Counted from the stretch's first letter, positions 20,501 to 30,228 are shown. The stretch is DNA of 38,129 bases from Yoonia sp. R2331 (GCF_041103235.1 NZ_JBGCUN010000005.1:1-38129), one strand, 5' to 3'. Program-made: numbers and translations. The notes: generated by a model from the sequence alone, not told the origin.

Positions 20501-20687
20501 TGGCCTGGACCGGGTTTCGATCAATCTTGATCTCTTCCCCGGCACGCTGACCGGGTCCGAGATTTTGGTGATCTATGGCAGCTATGCCGGCACCACTGCC
20601 ACGATCGATTTTGCCAATGGCCATGTGCTGACGATCGAAAACGTACTGGACTACGGTGCGCTTGGGGGTCAGATCGACGTCTTTTAG
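17589..20687 (+). CDS. Giant RTX calcium-binding protein with beta-propeller-like N-terminus
   Basis: The product has 1032 residues from the ATG at 17589; an in-frame GTG at 17571 adds only six poor residues. Residues 1 to about 370 hold repeated segments of the L-x-V-G-G-x-x-Y-L/V-Y-x-A-S-x-x-x-x-G-I-x-x-W/H type, suggesting a beta-propeller. A short RTX block at about 374-430 is followed by a spacer domain, then a very long RTX array (about 565-955, GGxGxDxLxG units) and a tail rich in acidic and hydrophobic residues suited to type I secretion. There is no Sec signal. It probably is exported by a type I system encoded elsewhere and folds on Ca2+ outside the cell as a matrix or adhesion protein. 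Its stop is 3 bases from the stop of the opposing gene. Confidence 0.92.
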   Translation: MSELNFVTRVTLPAAADWSQITDLEIIRVGGQDRLYATSRFDGGISSWNINGTAPANLDVATFAGGLTPGSTGTLMVVHVGGAPTLLTGGATNGGLMLSALTGAGDIGAGSNVAGTTGLIGGLLGGVTVTLNNGQQVVYGGLAGADGLGRIRLDSGGNNLGAVVASDTNATYAADVSDVAHLNVGGQNYVYTASLSEHGITTWVVGGTGGVAAGPSLGMNEGLWIAAPTQLETARVGGTDYLVVGAATSNSLSVIRVDPDGSLHVTDHMLDTLGTRFGGVTAVDVVQVQGHTYVVSGGADDGITLHQLLPGGQLVHVASIADTPAMNLTNVSAITTQAKGAELQIFVASSAERGITKLTFDTGTAGSVLTAPTGGGTLQGGAGRDVITGQGGADVLRGGAGDDIIRDGAGVDVMTGGAGADTFVLSYDEGADTITDFTVGEDRLDLSGWPMVRSAGQLTMTITDNGFRITYGDEVLTVISSDGTPIDHRFLAEGDLIGGHRIPQVILPGFAGPFTRPPNLPDRPNMDPTVPEAEAFSLPNVTIDGIRFANPTLINGAKPARFGTDRSDTIKLNTGHDKIWGKGGADKLSAGIGSDRIWGQDGNDWINGMQGDDRLSGDAGRDTLLGGFGDDYLMGGADTDRLWGNQGDDLLMGGRGADTLWGGDHNDRLDGGSGGDILYGQTGRDRLLGGDQFDRLYGGDGGDALYGGSGNDQIWGNAASDMLRGGTGDDRLWGQDQADDLKGEAGRDRLYGGGGGDALDGGGGADLIYGGDGQDQLWGQGSDDKLWGNASRDILRGSDGADRLFGGTGDDQLYGENGDDRLWGGRNDDNIFGGNGHDLLRGKHGNDTLTGNDGRDNLNGGIGDDTLLGGKSPDTLSGKSGADTLTGGDGDDLLRGGTGDDRLSGSKGDDKLKGGTGADALRGGDGDDRLSGGDGDDDLRGQVGDDVLTGGAGADTFVFDDGQDRILDFEDGLDRVSINLDLFPGTLTGSEILVIYGSYAGTTATIDFANGHVLTIENVLDYGALGGQIDVF

Positions 20688-20690
20688 ACC

Positions 20691-21302
20691 CTAACGCCCC
20701 TGAAACGGCTTGGCCGCCGTCTGCCCGATCAGCTTCAGATCCAGACACAGGTTGCGCCTTTGCTGATAGATCAAATCCAGCTTGGCCTTGCGTGGAATGC
20801 AGCGCCGCCGGTAGACCGCATCGGTTTCTGCGGCCGTTTCGCAGGCCGCCAGCAACGCCTCTTCATGGGCATGAAAATGCAGGGACGCGAGGCCGGTGAT
20901 CCCCGGACGACTGCGCAGGACGCGGCGATAAAGATCGGGATAGGCCTCTACATAGCGGCGCACCGGCGGGCGCGGCCCCACAAGGCTGATATCCCCGCGC
21001 AACACGTTCCACAGCTGCGGCAACTCATCCGCGCGGCTGCGGCGCAAAAGCTGGTGCAACCGTGACAATTGCGCGGATTTGTTGCCGCCCGTCACCCCGC
21101 CATCGGCGGTGTTCACTGGCATGGTGCGCAGCTTAATCAGATCAAAGCCTTCGGTCGGCGTCTTCATCCGTTCGGAGACATAAAACAGCGGGCGACCTTC
21201 ACGGATCAGCATCACGCCCATGACCAAAAGCAAAAACGGCAGCAGGATCAGACCCAAACACAGGGCAATCACCACATCCAGGGCACGTTTGGCAGGTGTC
21301 AT
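20691..21302 (-). CDS. Polyprenyl-phosphate phosphoglycosyltransferase (bacterial sugar transferase)
   Basis: This 203-residue small sugar transferase is of the PglC/WcaJ-catalytic-domain type. It has one N-terminal membrane segment (about 10-33), F-D-L-I-K-L-R-T-M, the catalytic R-A-D-E-L-P-Q-L-W-N-V-L-R-G-D segment, V-G-P-R-P and R-P-G-I-T-G. Such enzymes move a sugar-1-phosphate from UDP-sugar to undecaprenyl phosphate and so begin a repeat unit. The start at 21302 is set by an ATGA overlap with the upstream epimerase gene and by the position of the membrane helix; the frame stays open upstream but overlaps that gene. It is the last gene of the minus-strand CAP-RTX/epimerase/transferase group. 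Confidence 0.92.
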   Translation of the reverse strand: MTPAKRALDVVIALCLGLILLPFLLLVMGVMLIREGRPLFYVSERMKTPTEGFDLIKLRTMPVNTADGGVTGGNKSAQLSRLHQLLRRSRADELPQLWNVLRGDISLVGPRPPVRRYVEAYPDLYRRVLRSRPGITGLASLHFHAHEEALLAACETAAETDAVYRRRCIPRKAKLDLIYQQRRNLCLDLKLIGQTAAKPFQGR

Positions 21303-22078
21303 CGCACCGCCCATCCGGCAGCACGCGCCTCTGCGATCAAGACCTGTGCATCCACCTGCGGCAAGGGCACCAGCGCCATCAGGCGGGTCACATCCAGCTC
21401 CAGCGTGGCCAGAACACCCGGCCCCGCAGGCCGCCAGTCCCAACTTTGGCAAGCCGCGCGGAGCAGATCCCCCATCGCCAGCGTGCCCGGCTGGGCCACG
21501 TTGACCACATCCGGCAGGGGACCCGCATGGGCCAGCAGCCCCCGGATCACAGCGCCCAGCCCAACGGCCGAGATATAGGACCGGCGCGGGCTGCTGCCAT
21601 CCGGCAATTGATCCAGCGTCACCCGGCCCTTGGCGGCATTCATCAGCAGCATATCGCAACCCGCCACATTGCCGATCCGCAAGGCACAGGCGCGCCCTGT
21701 GATCGCCTGCTCCATTGCCAGCTTGCCCGCGCCGTAATCACCCACCGGCTGGCAGGGGGTATCTTCGCCGACCTTGCCCAGCTGCGGCCCATAAACCGCC
21801 TGGCTTGAGGCGATCAGCACCGGCACGCCATAAACATCACCCAGATCACAGGCGGCGCACGCCAGCGCCACCTCTGCGGCGGCATCTGCCCCGCGCGCCA
21901 GTTGCACCACACCGGTGATGCCGGTCAGATCAGGCGCGCTTTCGGTCAGCAGATCCCACGCCAGATCACCGCCCTTGCGGCTATGCCAAAATGCGGGTTG
22001 ATCCTTGGGCCAAACACGAGCGAGCGCGCGCCCAACATGGCCCGCGCTACCCAATATCAATGGTCCGTTTGTGGTCAT
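21299..22078 (-). CDS. NAD-dependent epimerase/dehydratase (SDR)
   Basis: The 259-residue protein has a Rossmann loop G-S-A-G-H-V-G near the N-terminus, I-A-S-S-Q-A-V-Y-G (serine region) and the Y-x3-K pair in D-Y-G-A-G-K-L-A. It is shorter than most nucleotide-sugar epimerases (300-340 residues) and resembles short RmlD/GalE-like members found next to sugar transferases. Coupling to the phosphoglycosyltransferase by ATGA suggests it prepares the first sugar or modifies it on the lipid carrier. The substrate is unknown. Confidence 0.82.
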   Translation of the reverse strand: MTTNGPLILGSAGHVGRALARVWPKDQPAFWHSRKGGDLAWDLLTESAPDLTGITGVVQLARGADAAAEVALACAACDLGDVYGVPVLIASSQAVYGPQLGKVGEDTPCQPVGDYGAGKLAMEQAITGRACALRIGNVAGCDMLLMNAAKGRVTLDQLPDGSSPRRSYISAVGLGAVIRGLLAHAGPLPDVVNVAQPGTLAMGDLLRAACQSWDWRPAGPGVLATLELDVTRLMALVPLPQVDAQVLIAEARAAGWAVR

Positions 22079-22084
22079 GCCTTG

Positions 22085-22100
22085 CCCCGCCCTTGCGGGG
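22085..22100. other. Intercistronic hairpin
   Basis: CCCCGC and GCGGGG form a 6-bp GC stem with a 4-base loop in the 28-base gap between the CAP-RTX stop and the epimerase start. On the minus-strand transcript it lies 6 bases before the epimerase ATG, with no T-run. It may limit read-through or translation of the epimerase/transferase pair. Confidence 0.4.
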
Positions 22101-22106
22101 TTGGGC

Positions 22107-23525
22107 TTATATGATGGTCAGATCGTTTGCCAGAATATTGAGGTTGCTGACCCCATCGACCCGCAGCGTGCCACCACCATCAAATTCCAGAATGGCGTTG
22201 CCGTTCACGATCCGCGCATCATCCAGAATGTCGGACACCTTGGTGCCGTTGCCTGCGGTGGCGCGGGCAATGGCGATGGTGTCGATGTTGTCCTGAAAAT
22301 CGCGAATCCGGTCGCTGCCCTTGTTGAACACGAAAGTATCACGCCCGCCGCCGCCCCAAAGCTGGTCGTTCTGGAAACCGCCATCCAGCCGGTCATTGCC
22401 GTTGCCGCCATAAAGCACATCGTTGTGCTTGTTGCCCCACAGCTTGTCATTGCCGTTGTGCCCGGCAATCCGGTCATTGCCGTCACCGCCGCTGACCTGA
22501 TCGTTGCCATTGCCGCCGTTCAGCCCATCCCAGCCAAAGCCGCCCCAGATCTTGTCATTGCCGCCCATGCCGACAATCACGTCCTTACCACTGCCGCCCT
22601 TGATCTCGTTGTTGCCACGGTTGCCTTCCAACCGGTTGTCTGCACCCGATCCATCCAGATCAAGGTTGTCACGGCCCAGAAGCTTGGCGTTCTTGATCAA
22701 CCCGCCCTTGAGGTTGGTATCGGTCGAGGTTTCCAGCTGCCAGCGCCCGTTGTCACCCCGCACCACGTCCAGCTTTGCGTTGCCGTCGGATGTGTCGATA
22801 TCCAGCGTCGCCCATGTGGCATTGCCGTTCACGACCTTGACGGCCATCTTGTCGGACTTGCCCACGGCCACCGCATAGCCACCGCTGCCGATAGAGGTGT
22901 CGTTCTCGCCATCCGCGATGATCTTGACGTTCTTGCGGCCCTCTCCGATGGAATAGAACCAATCACCGTTATTGTCGTTATAGGCCACGCCGGTGATATA
23001 GACGTCGCCGCCTGACTTCGCGAACTTCTCGGTCAGCATCGAGGCGTTATAGGTATTGCCCTGATAGGTGAACTTGCCGCTTACCTGCGCCAGCCCAACC
23101 TCGCGGATATCCTCGGCAAAGGTATTGGCGCGGTGGCCTGCACTGCGATACAGCCCCTCGTGGTGCTGCTCGATCGCGCGGCTCAGGTTGATGGATCCCG
23201 TCGACCCGGTCCAGGCGAGGTTTTCGCGCCATGTCCAGTTGCCCGAGAATTGATACCCCGCATCGCTCATGCGCTGACCGGGGTTCGACCCGCCTGCGCC
23301 AGTGTGGCTGAAGGTATCCGCGCTCAGCATCCACTTGCTGTGGCTGATGGCGGCACTTTCCAACTTGCTGTTGGGTGCCAGCACCTGCTTGGCGCTGCCA
23401 TCAATGGTACCGCTTTGCAGACCCGAATTCAGACCCACACCATAACGGTTGGCTTCTGCCTGGGGATCCAACCGCGCCCGGTTGATCAGTTCCAGTAGAT
23501 ATTGTTCGGCAGCCGACAGACCCAT
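22107..23525 (-). CDS. CAP-domain RTX protein
   Basis: The product has 472 residues. Residues 1 to about 165 are a CAP/SCP (PR-1) domain: E-Q-Y-L-L-E-L-I-N-R-A-R, then L-x-x-A-A-I-S-H-S-K-W-M, F-S-H-T, E-N-L-A-W and H-R-A-N. The conserved histidines and glutamate are present. A linker domain (about 170-290) with N-D-N-N-G-D-W-F-Y follows, then an RTX array of asparagine-rich GGxGNDxLxG units at about 295-410, and a C-terminal tail ending D-L-T-I-I. No Sec signal is seen, consistent with type I secretion. The start has a GGAG site 8-9 bases upstream. Bacterial CAP-RTX proteins are extracellular, but their activity is mostly unknown. Confidence 0.92.
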   Translation of the reverse strand: MGLSAAEQYLLELINRARLDPQAEANRYGVGLNSGLQSGTIDGSAKQVLAPNSKLESAAISHSKWMLSADTFSHTGAGGSNPGQRMSDAGYQFSGNWTWRENLAWTGSTGSINLSRAIEQHHEGLYRSAGHRANTFAEDIREVGLAQVSGKFTYQGNTYNASMLTEKFAKSGGDVYITGVAYNDNNGDWFYSIGEGRKNVKIIADGENDTSIGSGGYAVAVGKSDKMAVKVVNGNATWATLDIDTSDGNAKLDVVRGDNGRWQLETSTDTNLKGGLIKNAKLLGRDNLDLDGSGADNRLEGNRGNNEIKGGSGKDVIVGMGGNDKIWGGFGWDGLNGGNGNDQVSGGDGNDRIAGHNGNDKLWGNKHNDVLYGGNGNDRLDGGFQNDQLWGGGGRDTFVFNKGSDRIRDFQDNIDTIAIARATAGNGTKVSDILDDARIVNGNAILEFDGGGTLRVDGVSNLNILANDLTII

Positions 23526-23614
23526 AACACACTCCTTGCATTCCCATCCTCACCCCCCCGGGTAGGACGAAATCGTTCAGGGTGCATCTGACAGGGCAAG
23601 TTGGGCATGGTCGC

Positions 23615-23628
23615 GGCAAGCGCTTGCC
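23615..23628. promoter_or_regulatory. Perfect 14-bp palindrome upstream of the CAP-RTX gene
   Basis: GGCAAGCGCTTGCC is a perfect palindrome about 90 bases upstream of the CAP-RTX start, in the 178-base gap after the outer-membrane lipoprotein gene. GGGCAAG also occurs at 23594-23600. A dimeric repressor or activator site is plausible, but no cognate regulator is encoded here. Confidence 0.35.
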
Positions 23629-23703
23629 CAAATTCAGGCCATATTCGCAAATTTTAGCCGACCCATTCCGGCATCGGCAACAATCCCCGGCGGCAGACCG
23701 GGA

Positions 23704-24825
23704 TTAGTTCAGCCTGTTGAACAAATCGACCCCGGCGTCCAACAGGCCAAAGACCGTGCGCGCGGCGTTCAGCGGGCTTTCGGTGGCATAGACCAGATCA
23801 CCGTCATAGATCGGGAATTGGCCGGCACTGAACAGGCCATCGGCACTGGTCAGATCCAGGGTGAACACCACCCGGTCCATCGGTGGGCCACTGACGCCGT
23901 CGCGCACCGCGCGGGTCGGATAGGACCGCAGCACCAGAATACCCTGTGGATTTGCGGTGTTAGCCGACACCCCGCCGATGATCGCCATCGCCTCTAGCGC
24001 CGTGATCTGATCCGTCGGGAAGACGTGTTGCGCCTGCCGGTTGGCCGCCCCCAGCGACAAAAAGCTGCGTTCTTCCTCTTCCACGATCACCCGGTCACCG
24101 CCGCGCAGCACCGTATCCAGCCGCGGGTTGTCAAACAGCCGGGACACCGAGGTGCCGTAGATGTCATTGCCCCGGAGGATGCGGACCTGTGGATTGACCA
24201 GATCACCCCGGATGCCGCCACCCTCTGCAATAAGCTCCAGCACCGATGCATTGGTGTCAGGCAAGGGATAGACCCCGGGCCGGGTCACGCCCGACACCAG
24301 ATTTGCGGTATTGCCGCGCCCCGGTTCCAGGCTCAGTTGCACCTGCGCACTGGGCACCGTGGCCACCAGCTCTTCTTCGATGCGCGCGCGCGCGGTGCCT
24401 GGCGCCATGCCGGCCACGCGCATCTCGCCCACAAAGGGGATAAAGATACGCCCGTCAGCGCCCACCTGAATGCTTTGCAATTGCGCCACGCGCTGACCTG
24501 CGGTGGTCAAAAGCGAGTTTTCTTCCGCATCCCAGACCGAGATCTGCAACCGATCCCCCGGTGAGATCAGCACCGAGGCAGGCTGCGCACCCCCGTTGAT
24601 CCAGGAATAGCCCCCCTGCCCCGTGCGCGGCCAATTGGCGATTGTGGGCAGGGCCGCGCGGGTCACATCAAAAACGGCAAAGTCGTAAATCGCCTCGCCA
24701 TCGGGCCCGGTTTCATCACTGGCCGCCAGCACTTCGCTTTGAAAACCGGCCCCGCGGGGCGCATTACATGCGACCAAAAGCAGACAGGCCAACCCCGTGG
24801 CCAAAAGCTTTGTGATGCGCATCAT
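23704..24825 (-). CDS. Polysaccharide export outer-membrane lipoprotein (KpsD/Wza/OPX family)
   Basis: The 373-residue product starts at the first of two tandem ATGs (24825), four bases after a G-rich ribosome-binding site. The N-terminus is a lipoprotein signal with lipobox L-V-A-C and cysteine 20. The Poly_export domain follows, with S-P-G-D-R-L-Q-I-S-V-W-D and D-G-R-I-F-I-P-F-V-G. Two SLBB-like segments come next, including G-V-T-R-P-G-V-Y and L-R-G-G-D-R-V-I-V. The amphipathic end R-T-V-F-G-L-L-D-A-G-V-D-L-F resembles the membrane-spanning helix of Wza-like pores. It should form the outer-membrane exit of the exporter with the KpsE-, KpsM- and KpsT-like proteins. It diverges from glf. Confidence 0.92.
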   Translation of the reverse strand: MMRITKLLATGLACLLLVACNAPRGAGFQSEVLAASDETGPDGEAIYDFAVFDVTRAALPTIANWPRTGQGGYSWINGGAQPASVLISPGDRLQISVWDAEENSLLTTAGQRVAQLQSIQVGADGRIFIPFVGEMRVAGMAPGTARARIEEELVATVPSAQVQLSLEPGRGNTANLVSGVTRPGVYPLPDTNASVLELIAEGGGIRGDLVNPQVRILRGNDIYGTSVSRLFDNPRLDTVLRGGDRVIVEEEERSFLSLGAANRQAQHVFPTDQITALEAMAIIGGVSANTANPQGILVLRSYPTRAVRDGVSGPPMDRVVFTLDLTSADGLFSAGQFPIYDGDLVYATESPLNAARTVFGLLDAGVDLFNRLN

Positions 24826-25026
24826 GTTTCCCCCCGAAAGGATGCCTGTTTTGTGCGGCAATCGGGTGCAGCCCCCGCCTGCCTTTGCAGATTCCCGTCA
24901 AAATGCCCCGCGCCCTGTCCAAAGGCAATCGCACTTGCAACGCACGGGCGGTATTTCCCCGCAACCTGTGGCCTTTGCCGCTTTGCGCCCCCCGCCCTTT
25001 TAGGGTAGATGCCCGGCAATCAGTGA

Positions 25027-27152
<2,126 letters not shown>

Positions 27153-27199
27153 CGGCACAGCCCGCGCTATCGTGGCCCTGAGGCAAGGAAAGACACCCG

Positions 27200-28474
27200 A
27201 TGACAGACGCGCAAACCCCGGAAAAAGCGCCTGAAAACAATTCGTTAAAGGGTCAGGGCAACGGCCCGGGCAAGGGGAAAGGTCAAGGCAAAGGCAAGAA
27301 AGCCGCTCAGCCTCAGCGCCCGGTGCCGCAGCCCTATGTCCCGCGCCCTCCGGCCAAAGCGGCCCGTGCCAAGCCGCGGCACTGGTTCATGTTCTTTGCC
27401 TTCATCATCATGGTGGCTGCCCCCGTCTCTGTGGCGGGCTGGTATCTTTATACCCGCGCGGCCGACCAATACGCCTCGACCCTTGGCTTCACCGTCCGCT
27501 CCGAAGACGTCTCCAGTGCGGTGGATATTCTGGGCGGGCTCGGCTCGACTCTGGGCGGCGGCGGCGGCGGCGACAGTGACATCCTGTATGAATTCATCCG
27601 CAGCCAGGAAATGGTACGCGCCATCGACACCAAACTGGACCTGCGCGGCCTCTTCAGCCGCCATGTGGAACAAGACCCGGTACTGGGTTTTGACCCCGCA
27701 GGCACGATCGAAGACCTGACCACCTTTTGGCGCCGCATGGTGCGGGTGTCCTATGACACCGGGTCAGGCCTGATCGAGCTGCGCGTGCTGGCCTTTGAAC
27801 CGGAAGAGGCCAAGGCCATCGCCGAGGCGATCTATGACGAAAGCTCTGTCATGATCAACGCGCTCTCGGCCATCGCGCGGGCCGATGCGACCCGATATGC
27901 GCAAGAAGATCTGGAACTCTCGCTGGAACGCCTGAAAACCGCACGCGAGGCGCTGACCGCCTTTCGCCTCGCCAACCAGATCGTCGATCCCAATGCCGAT
28001 ATCCAGACCCAGATCGGTCTGCTGGCGACCCTGCAGGAACAACAGGCCACCGCGATCATCGAATATCAGCTGATCTCGGAAACCGCGTCCGAGGGCGACC
28101 CCCGCGTGGCACAGGCCCGCCGCCGGCTCGAGGTGATCGAGGCGCAGGTGGAAGAGGAACGCAAAAAATTCGGCGCAGGCGGGGTTGGCCCCGGCGGTCA
28201 GGAATACGCCAAGATCATTTCTGAATTCGAGCGCCTGACCGTGGACCGTGAATTTGCCGAAACCGCCTATGCCGCAACACTCTCGGCCTTTGATGCCGCC
28301 CGGGCAGAGGCGAACCGCCAATCACGCTATCTGGCGGCCTATATCCAGCCCACGCTGGCCGAACGGTCCGAATTCCCCCAGCGCGAGGTGCTTCTGGCGC
28401 TCGTCACCCTCTTCAGCTTTCTGACATGGGCGATCATCAGCTTGATCTACTACGCCCTGCGCGACCGCCGCTAA
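27200..28474 (+). CDS. Capsule polysaccharide co-polymerase/export protein (KpsE/CtrB-like)
   Basis: The 424-residue inner-membrane protein starts with a low-complexity glycine, lysine and proline-rich segment (about 14-60). A membrane helix at about 63-84, a long periplasmic region with coiled-coil stretches (about 215-385) and a second helix at about 397-420 follow. This two-helix, coiled-coil layout is that of the KpsE/BexC/CtrB group, which links the ABC exporter to the outer-membrane OPX protein. An AAGGAAAG site precedes the ATG. The ATPase gene follows after 10 bases. The basic, disordered N-terminal extension is longer than I expect for this family. Confidence 0.9.
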   Translation: MTDAQTPEKAPENNSLKGQGNGPGKGKGQGKGKKAAQPQRPVPQPYVPRPPAKAARAKPRHWFMFFAFIIMVAAPVSVAGWYLYTRAADQYASTLGFTVRSEDVSSAVDILGGLGSTLGGGGGGDSDILYEFIRSQEMVRAIDTKLDLRGLFSRHVEQDPVLGFDPAGTIEDLTTFWRRMVRVSYDTGSGLIELRVLAFEPEEAKAIAEAIYDESSVMINALSAIARADATRYAQEDLELSLERLKTAREALTAFRLANQIVDPNADIQTQIGLLATLQEQQATAIIEYQLISETASEGDPRVAQARRRLEVIEAQVEEERKKFGAGGVGPGGQEYAKIISEFERLTVDREFAETAYAATLSAFDAARAEANRQSRYLAAYIQPTLAERSEFPQREVLLALVTLFSFLTWAIISLIYYALRDRR

Positions 28475-28484
28475 GGGCCCTGGC

Positions 28485-29153
28485 ATGATCCAGTTCCAAA
28501 ACGTCAACAAAACCTTCTGGACCCAATCCGGCAGCAAGGTGATTGCCGATGACATCAACATCACCTTCCCCACCGGCAAATCCGTGGGGCTGATGGGCCG
28601 CAATGGCGCGGGCAAAACCACGCTGATGCAGATGATCGGCGGGCGGGTCAAACCCGACAGCGGCGTGATTGACCGCACCGGCACGATTTCGTGGACCGTG
28701 GGCTTTGCAGGTTCGTTCAATCGCGACATGACCGGCGCGCAGAACACAAAATTCATCGCCCGCGTCTATGGCGTCGATACCGAAGACCTAATGGCCTATG
28801 TGCAGGACTTTGCCGAACTCGGGCACCATTTCCACGCGCCTGTGCGCAGCTATTCGGCGGGCATGCGGTCGCGGCTGGCCTTTGGGGTGTCCATCGGTAT
28901 CCCGTTTGACACCTATCTGGTGGACGAGGTCACATCAGTGGGCGACGCGGCCTTTAAACGCAAAAGTCGGCTGGCCTTTACCGAGCGGATGAAGACCGCA
29001 GGCGCCGTGGTTGTCACCCACTCTACCCGGCAGCTGAAAATGCTCTGTGATGCCGGGGCCATTTTGGAAGACGGCAAGTTGACCTATTACGATGACGTGG
29101 ACGAGGCGATCGCCCAGCACCACGCCAATATGGGCTCCGATGAGGACGAGTGA
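28485..29153 (+). CDS. ABC exporter ATPase (KpsT/CtrD-like)
   Basis: This 222-residue ATPase powers capsule-type polysaccharide export. It has Walker A G-R-N-G-A-G-K-T (38-45), ABC signature Y-S-A-G-M (123-127) and Walker B Y-L-V-D-E (144-148), followed by D-A-A-F and a switch histidine in V-T-H-S. It lacks the C-terminal carbohydrate-binding extension of Wzt-type ATPases, which favours a capsule (KpsT) over an O-antigen role. It is the last gene of the glf operon. The partner permease is remote, at 13258. The stop codon touches a partition-site palindrome. Confidence 0.93.
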   Translation: MIQFQNVNKTFWTQSGSKVIADDINITFPTGKSVGLMGRNGAGKTTLMQMIGGRVKPDSGVIDRTGTISWTVGFAGSFNRDMTGAQNTKFIARVYGVDTEDLMAYVQDFAELGHHFHAPVRSYSAGMRSRLAFGVSIGIPFDTYLVDEVTSVGDAAFKRKSRLAFTERMKTAGAVVVTHSTRQLKMLCDAGAILEDGKLTYYDDVDEAIAQHHANMGSDEDE

Positions 29154-29172
29154 CGTTTCGCGCGCGAAACGT
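29153..29172. promoter_or_regulatory. parS-like centromere site 1
   Basis: ACGTTTCGCGCGCGAAACGT is a perfect 20-bp palindrome lying between the exporter ATPase gene and the parB stop. Its core GTTTCGCGYGCGAAAC recurs at 30205-30220 beside parB. The GTTTC/GAAAC arms resemble the ParB-bound arms of chromosomal parS sites. The surrounding 53-base gap is otherwise AT-rich. Confidence 0.75.
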
Positions 29173-29206
29173 ATTATGTCACATTTTTGGGGTAAAATAT
29201 ACTCTA

Positions 29207-30193
29207 TTACAGGGACTTTAGAGTCTGAATAAGCCTGGCGACCACGTCCGGATCGCGCATCCTGTCACCTGACAGTTCAACTCTGCCGCTGGCCTTGCGG
29301 GTCAGGGTAATGCCCGGGGCCACGTCAATTTTTTCAGCCGGGGCGGCCCCCGTTTTGGCCCCAACACCCGGCCCGCGCAACACCCGGGTCAGCACTGCGA
29401 CTTCCTCTGCCGCTGTGGCTGGCGGCGTGATCTGCAGCGCCTGTTTCAGCCGGGACGTAAAGCTTGGATCGCTGCCCAACTGCTTGGCCACCGCCAACCC
29501 CAGCTTTTCACTGATCGCCGTGGGAAACCGCAGCACATCATCCAGCGCCCGGACCAGCCCGACAAAGCTGCCGATCTTGGATCGCCGCGCACGCGGCACA
29601 TGGGCAAACAGCGCCGAAAGCGCCAGCGCATCGGTGCGGTAAACACCGGCATCCTTGGCCCTCGCCACGATCCGGCCCCGTTCATAGAACGACAGATCCA
29701 CGCGGACTTCATTTTCCTCGACCATCGACAGATAGGCCTCTGCCGCCTCTTGTGGCGCGCGCACAACGGCCAAAACAGTGTCTAACGCTGGGTTTTTCTC
29801 TGAAATCTCGCGCAAGGCTGTATAGCGTCGATAGCCTGAGATCAGCCCGTAGCGCCCAGCCCCCAGATCGCTGACTTCAATTGGTGTCTGCTGGCCGCGC
29901 GCCTCAAGGCTGGCAACCAGCGCCTGCATCTCGGTCGCATCCATCGCCACCCGATCCCGCACCAGAAACCCCGGATCAATCACATCCAGTGGCAGCTTTT
30001 GGATCAGCCGCCCCTCGGACCGCGCGGCGGTCAATTCGGCGGCCACCTCGGTTAGGGCGGCACTGGCTGCTGCATCATGGGCCACATCGGCAATCGGCGG
30101 CCGCGTGGACAGGGCAGGGCGGGCGGATGCCGCCGGGGCCTCTGCTACGGGCGCATCCATCCGCGCCGGGGTCAGCCGTTTACGTTTTGCCAT
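29207..30193 (-). CDS. parB: Plasmid partition protein ParB
   Basis: The 328-residue product starts at the ATG at 30193, chosen because GGAGG lies 5 bases upstream; an in-frame GTG at 30199 has no room for this site. An alanine-rich N-terminus is followed by the ParB/Sulfiredoxin-type nuclease-like domain: V-R-D-R, G-Q-Q-T-P-I-E-V, G-Y-R-R-Y-x-A-L-R and V-E-E-N-E-x-R-V-D-L-S-F-Y-E-R. A helix-turn-helix region (about 200-265) comes next. ParB binds parS palindromes, two of which lie at its gene ends, and works with ParA to segregate the replicon. The site just before its ribosome-binding site suggests autoregulation. Confidence 0.92.
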   Translation of the reverse strand: MAKRKRLTPARMDAPVAEAPAASARPALSTRPPIADVAHDAAASAALTEVAAELTAARSEGRLIQKLPLDVIDPGFLVRDRVAMDATEMQALVASLEARGQQTPIEVSDLGAGRYGLISGYRRYTALREISEKNPALDTVLAVVRAPQEAAEAYLSMVEENEVRVDLSFYERGRIVARAKDAGVYRTDALALSALFAHVPRARRSKIGSFVGLVRALDDVLRFPTAISEKLGLAVAKQLGSDPSFTSRLKQALQITPPATAAEEVAVLTRVLRGPGVGAKTGAAPAEKIDVAPGITLTRKASGRVELSGDRMRDPDVVARLIQTLKSL

Positions 30194-30203
30194 GCCCACC
30201 TCC

Positions 30204-30221
30204 TGTTTCGCGTGCGAAACA
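30204..30221. promoter_or_regulatory. parS-like centromere site 2
   Basis: TGTTTCGCGTGCGAAACA is an 18-bp palindrome with one central mismatch, in the 35-base gap between the parA stop and the parB start. It immediately precedes the parB GGAGG site. It differs from site 1 within the 16-bp core by one base. Confidence 0.75.
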
Positions 30222-30228
30222 TCTCATG

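Noticed and set aside
21303-21659. Extended N-terminus for the phosphoglycosyltransferase
   Set aside because: This stretch lies inside the epimerase gene in another frame and has no membrane or domain pattern; the ATGA overlap at 21299-21302 gives a better start.
23682-23706. Hairpin at the end of the outer-membrane lipoprotein gene as a terminator
   Set aside because: The stem has a bulge, overlaps the stop codon and lacks a U-run; too weak to call.
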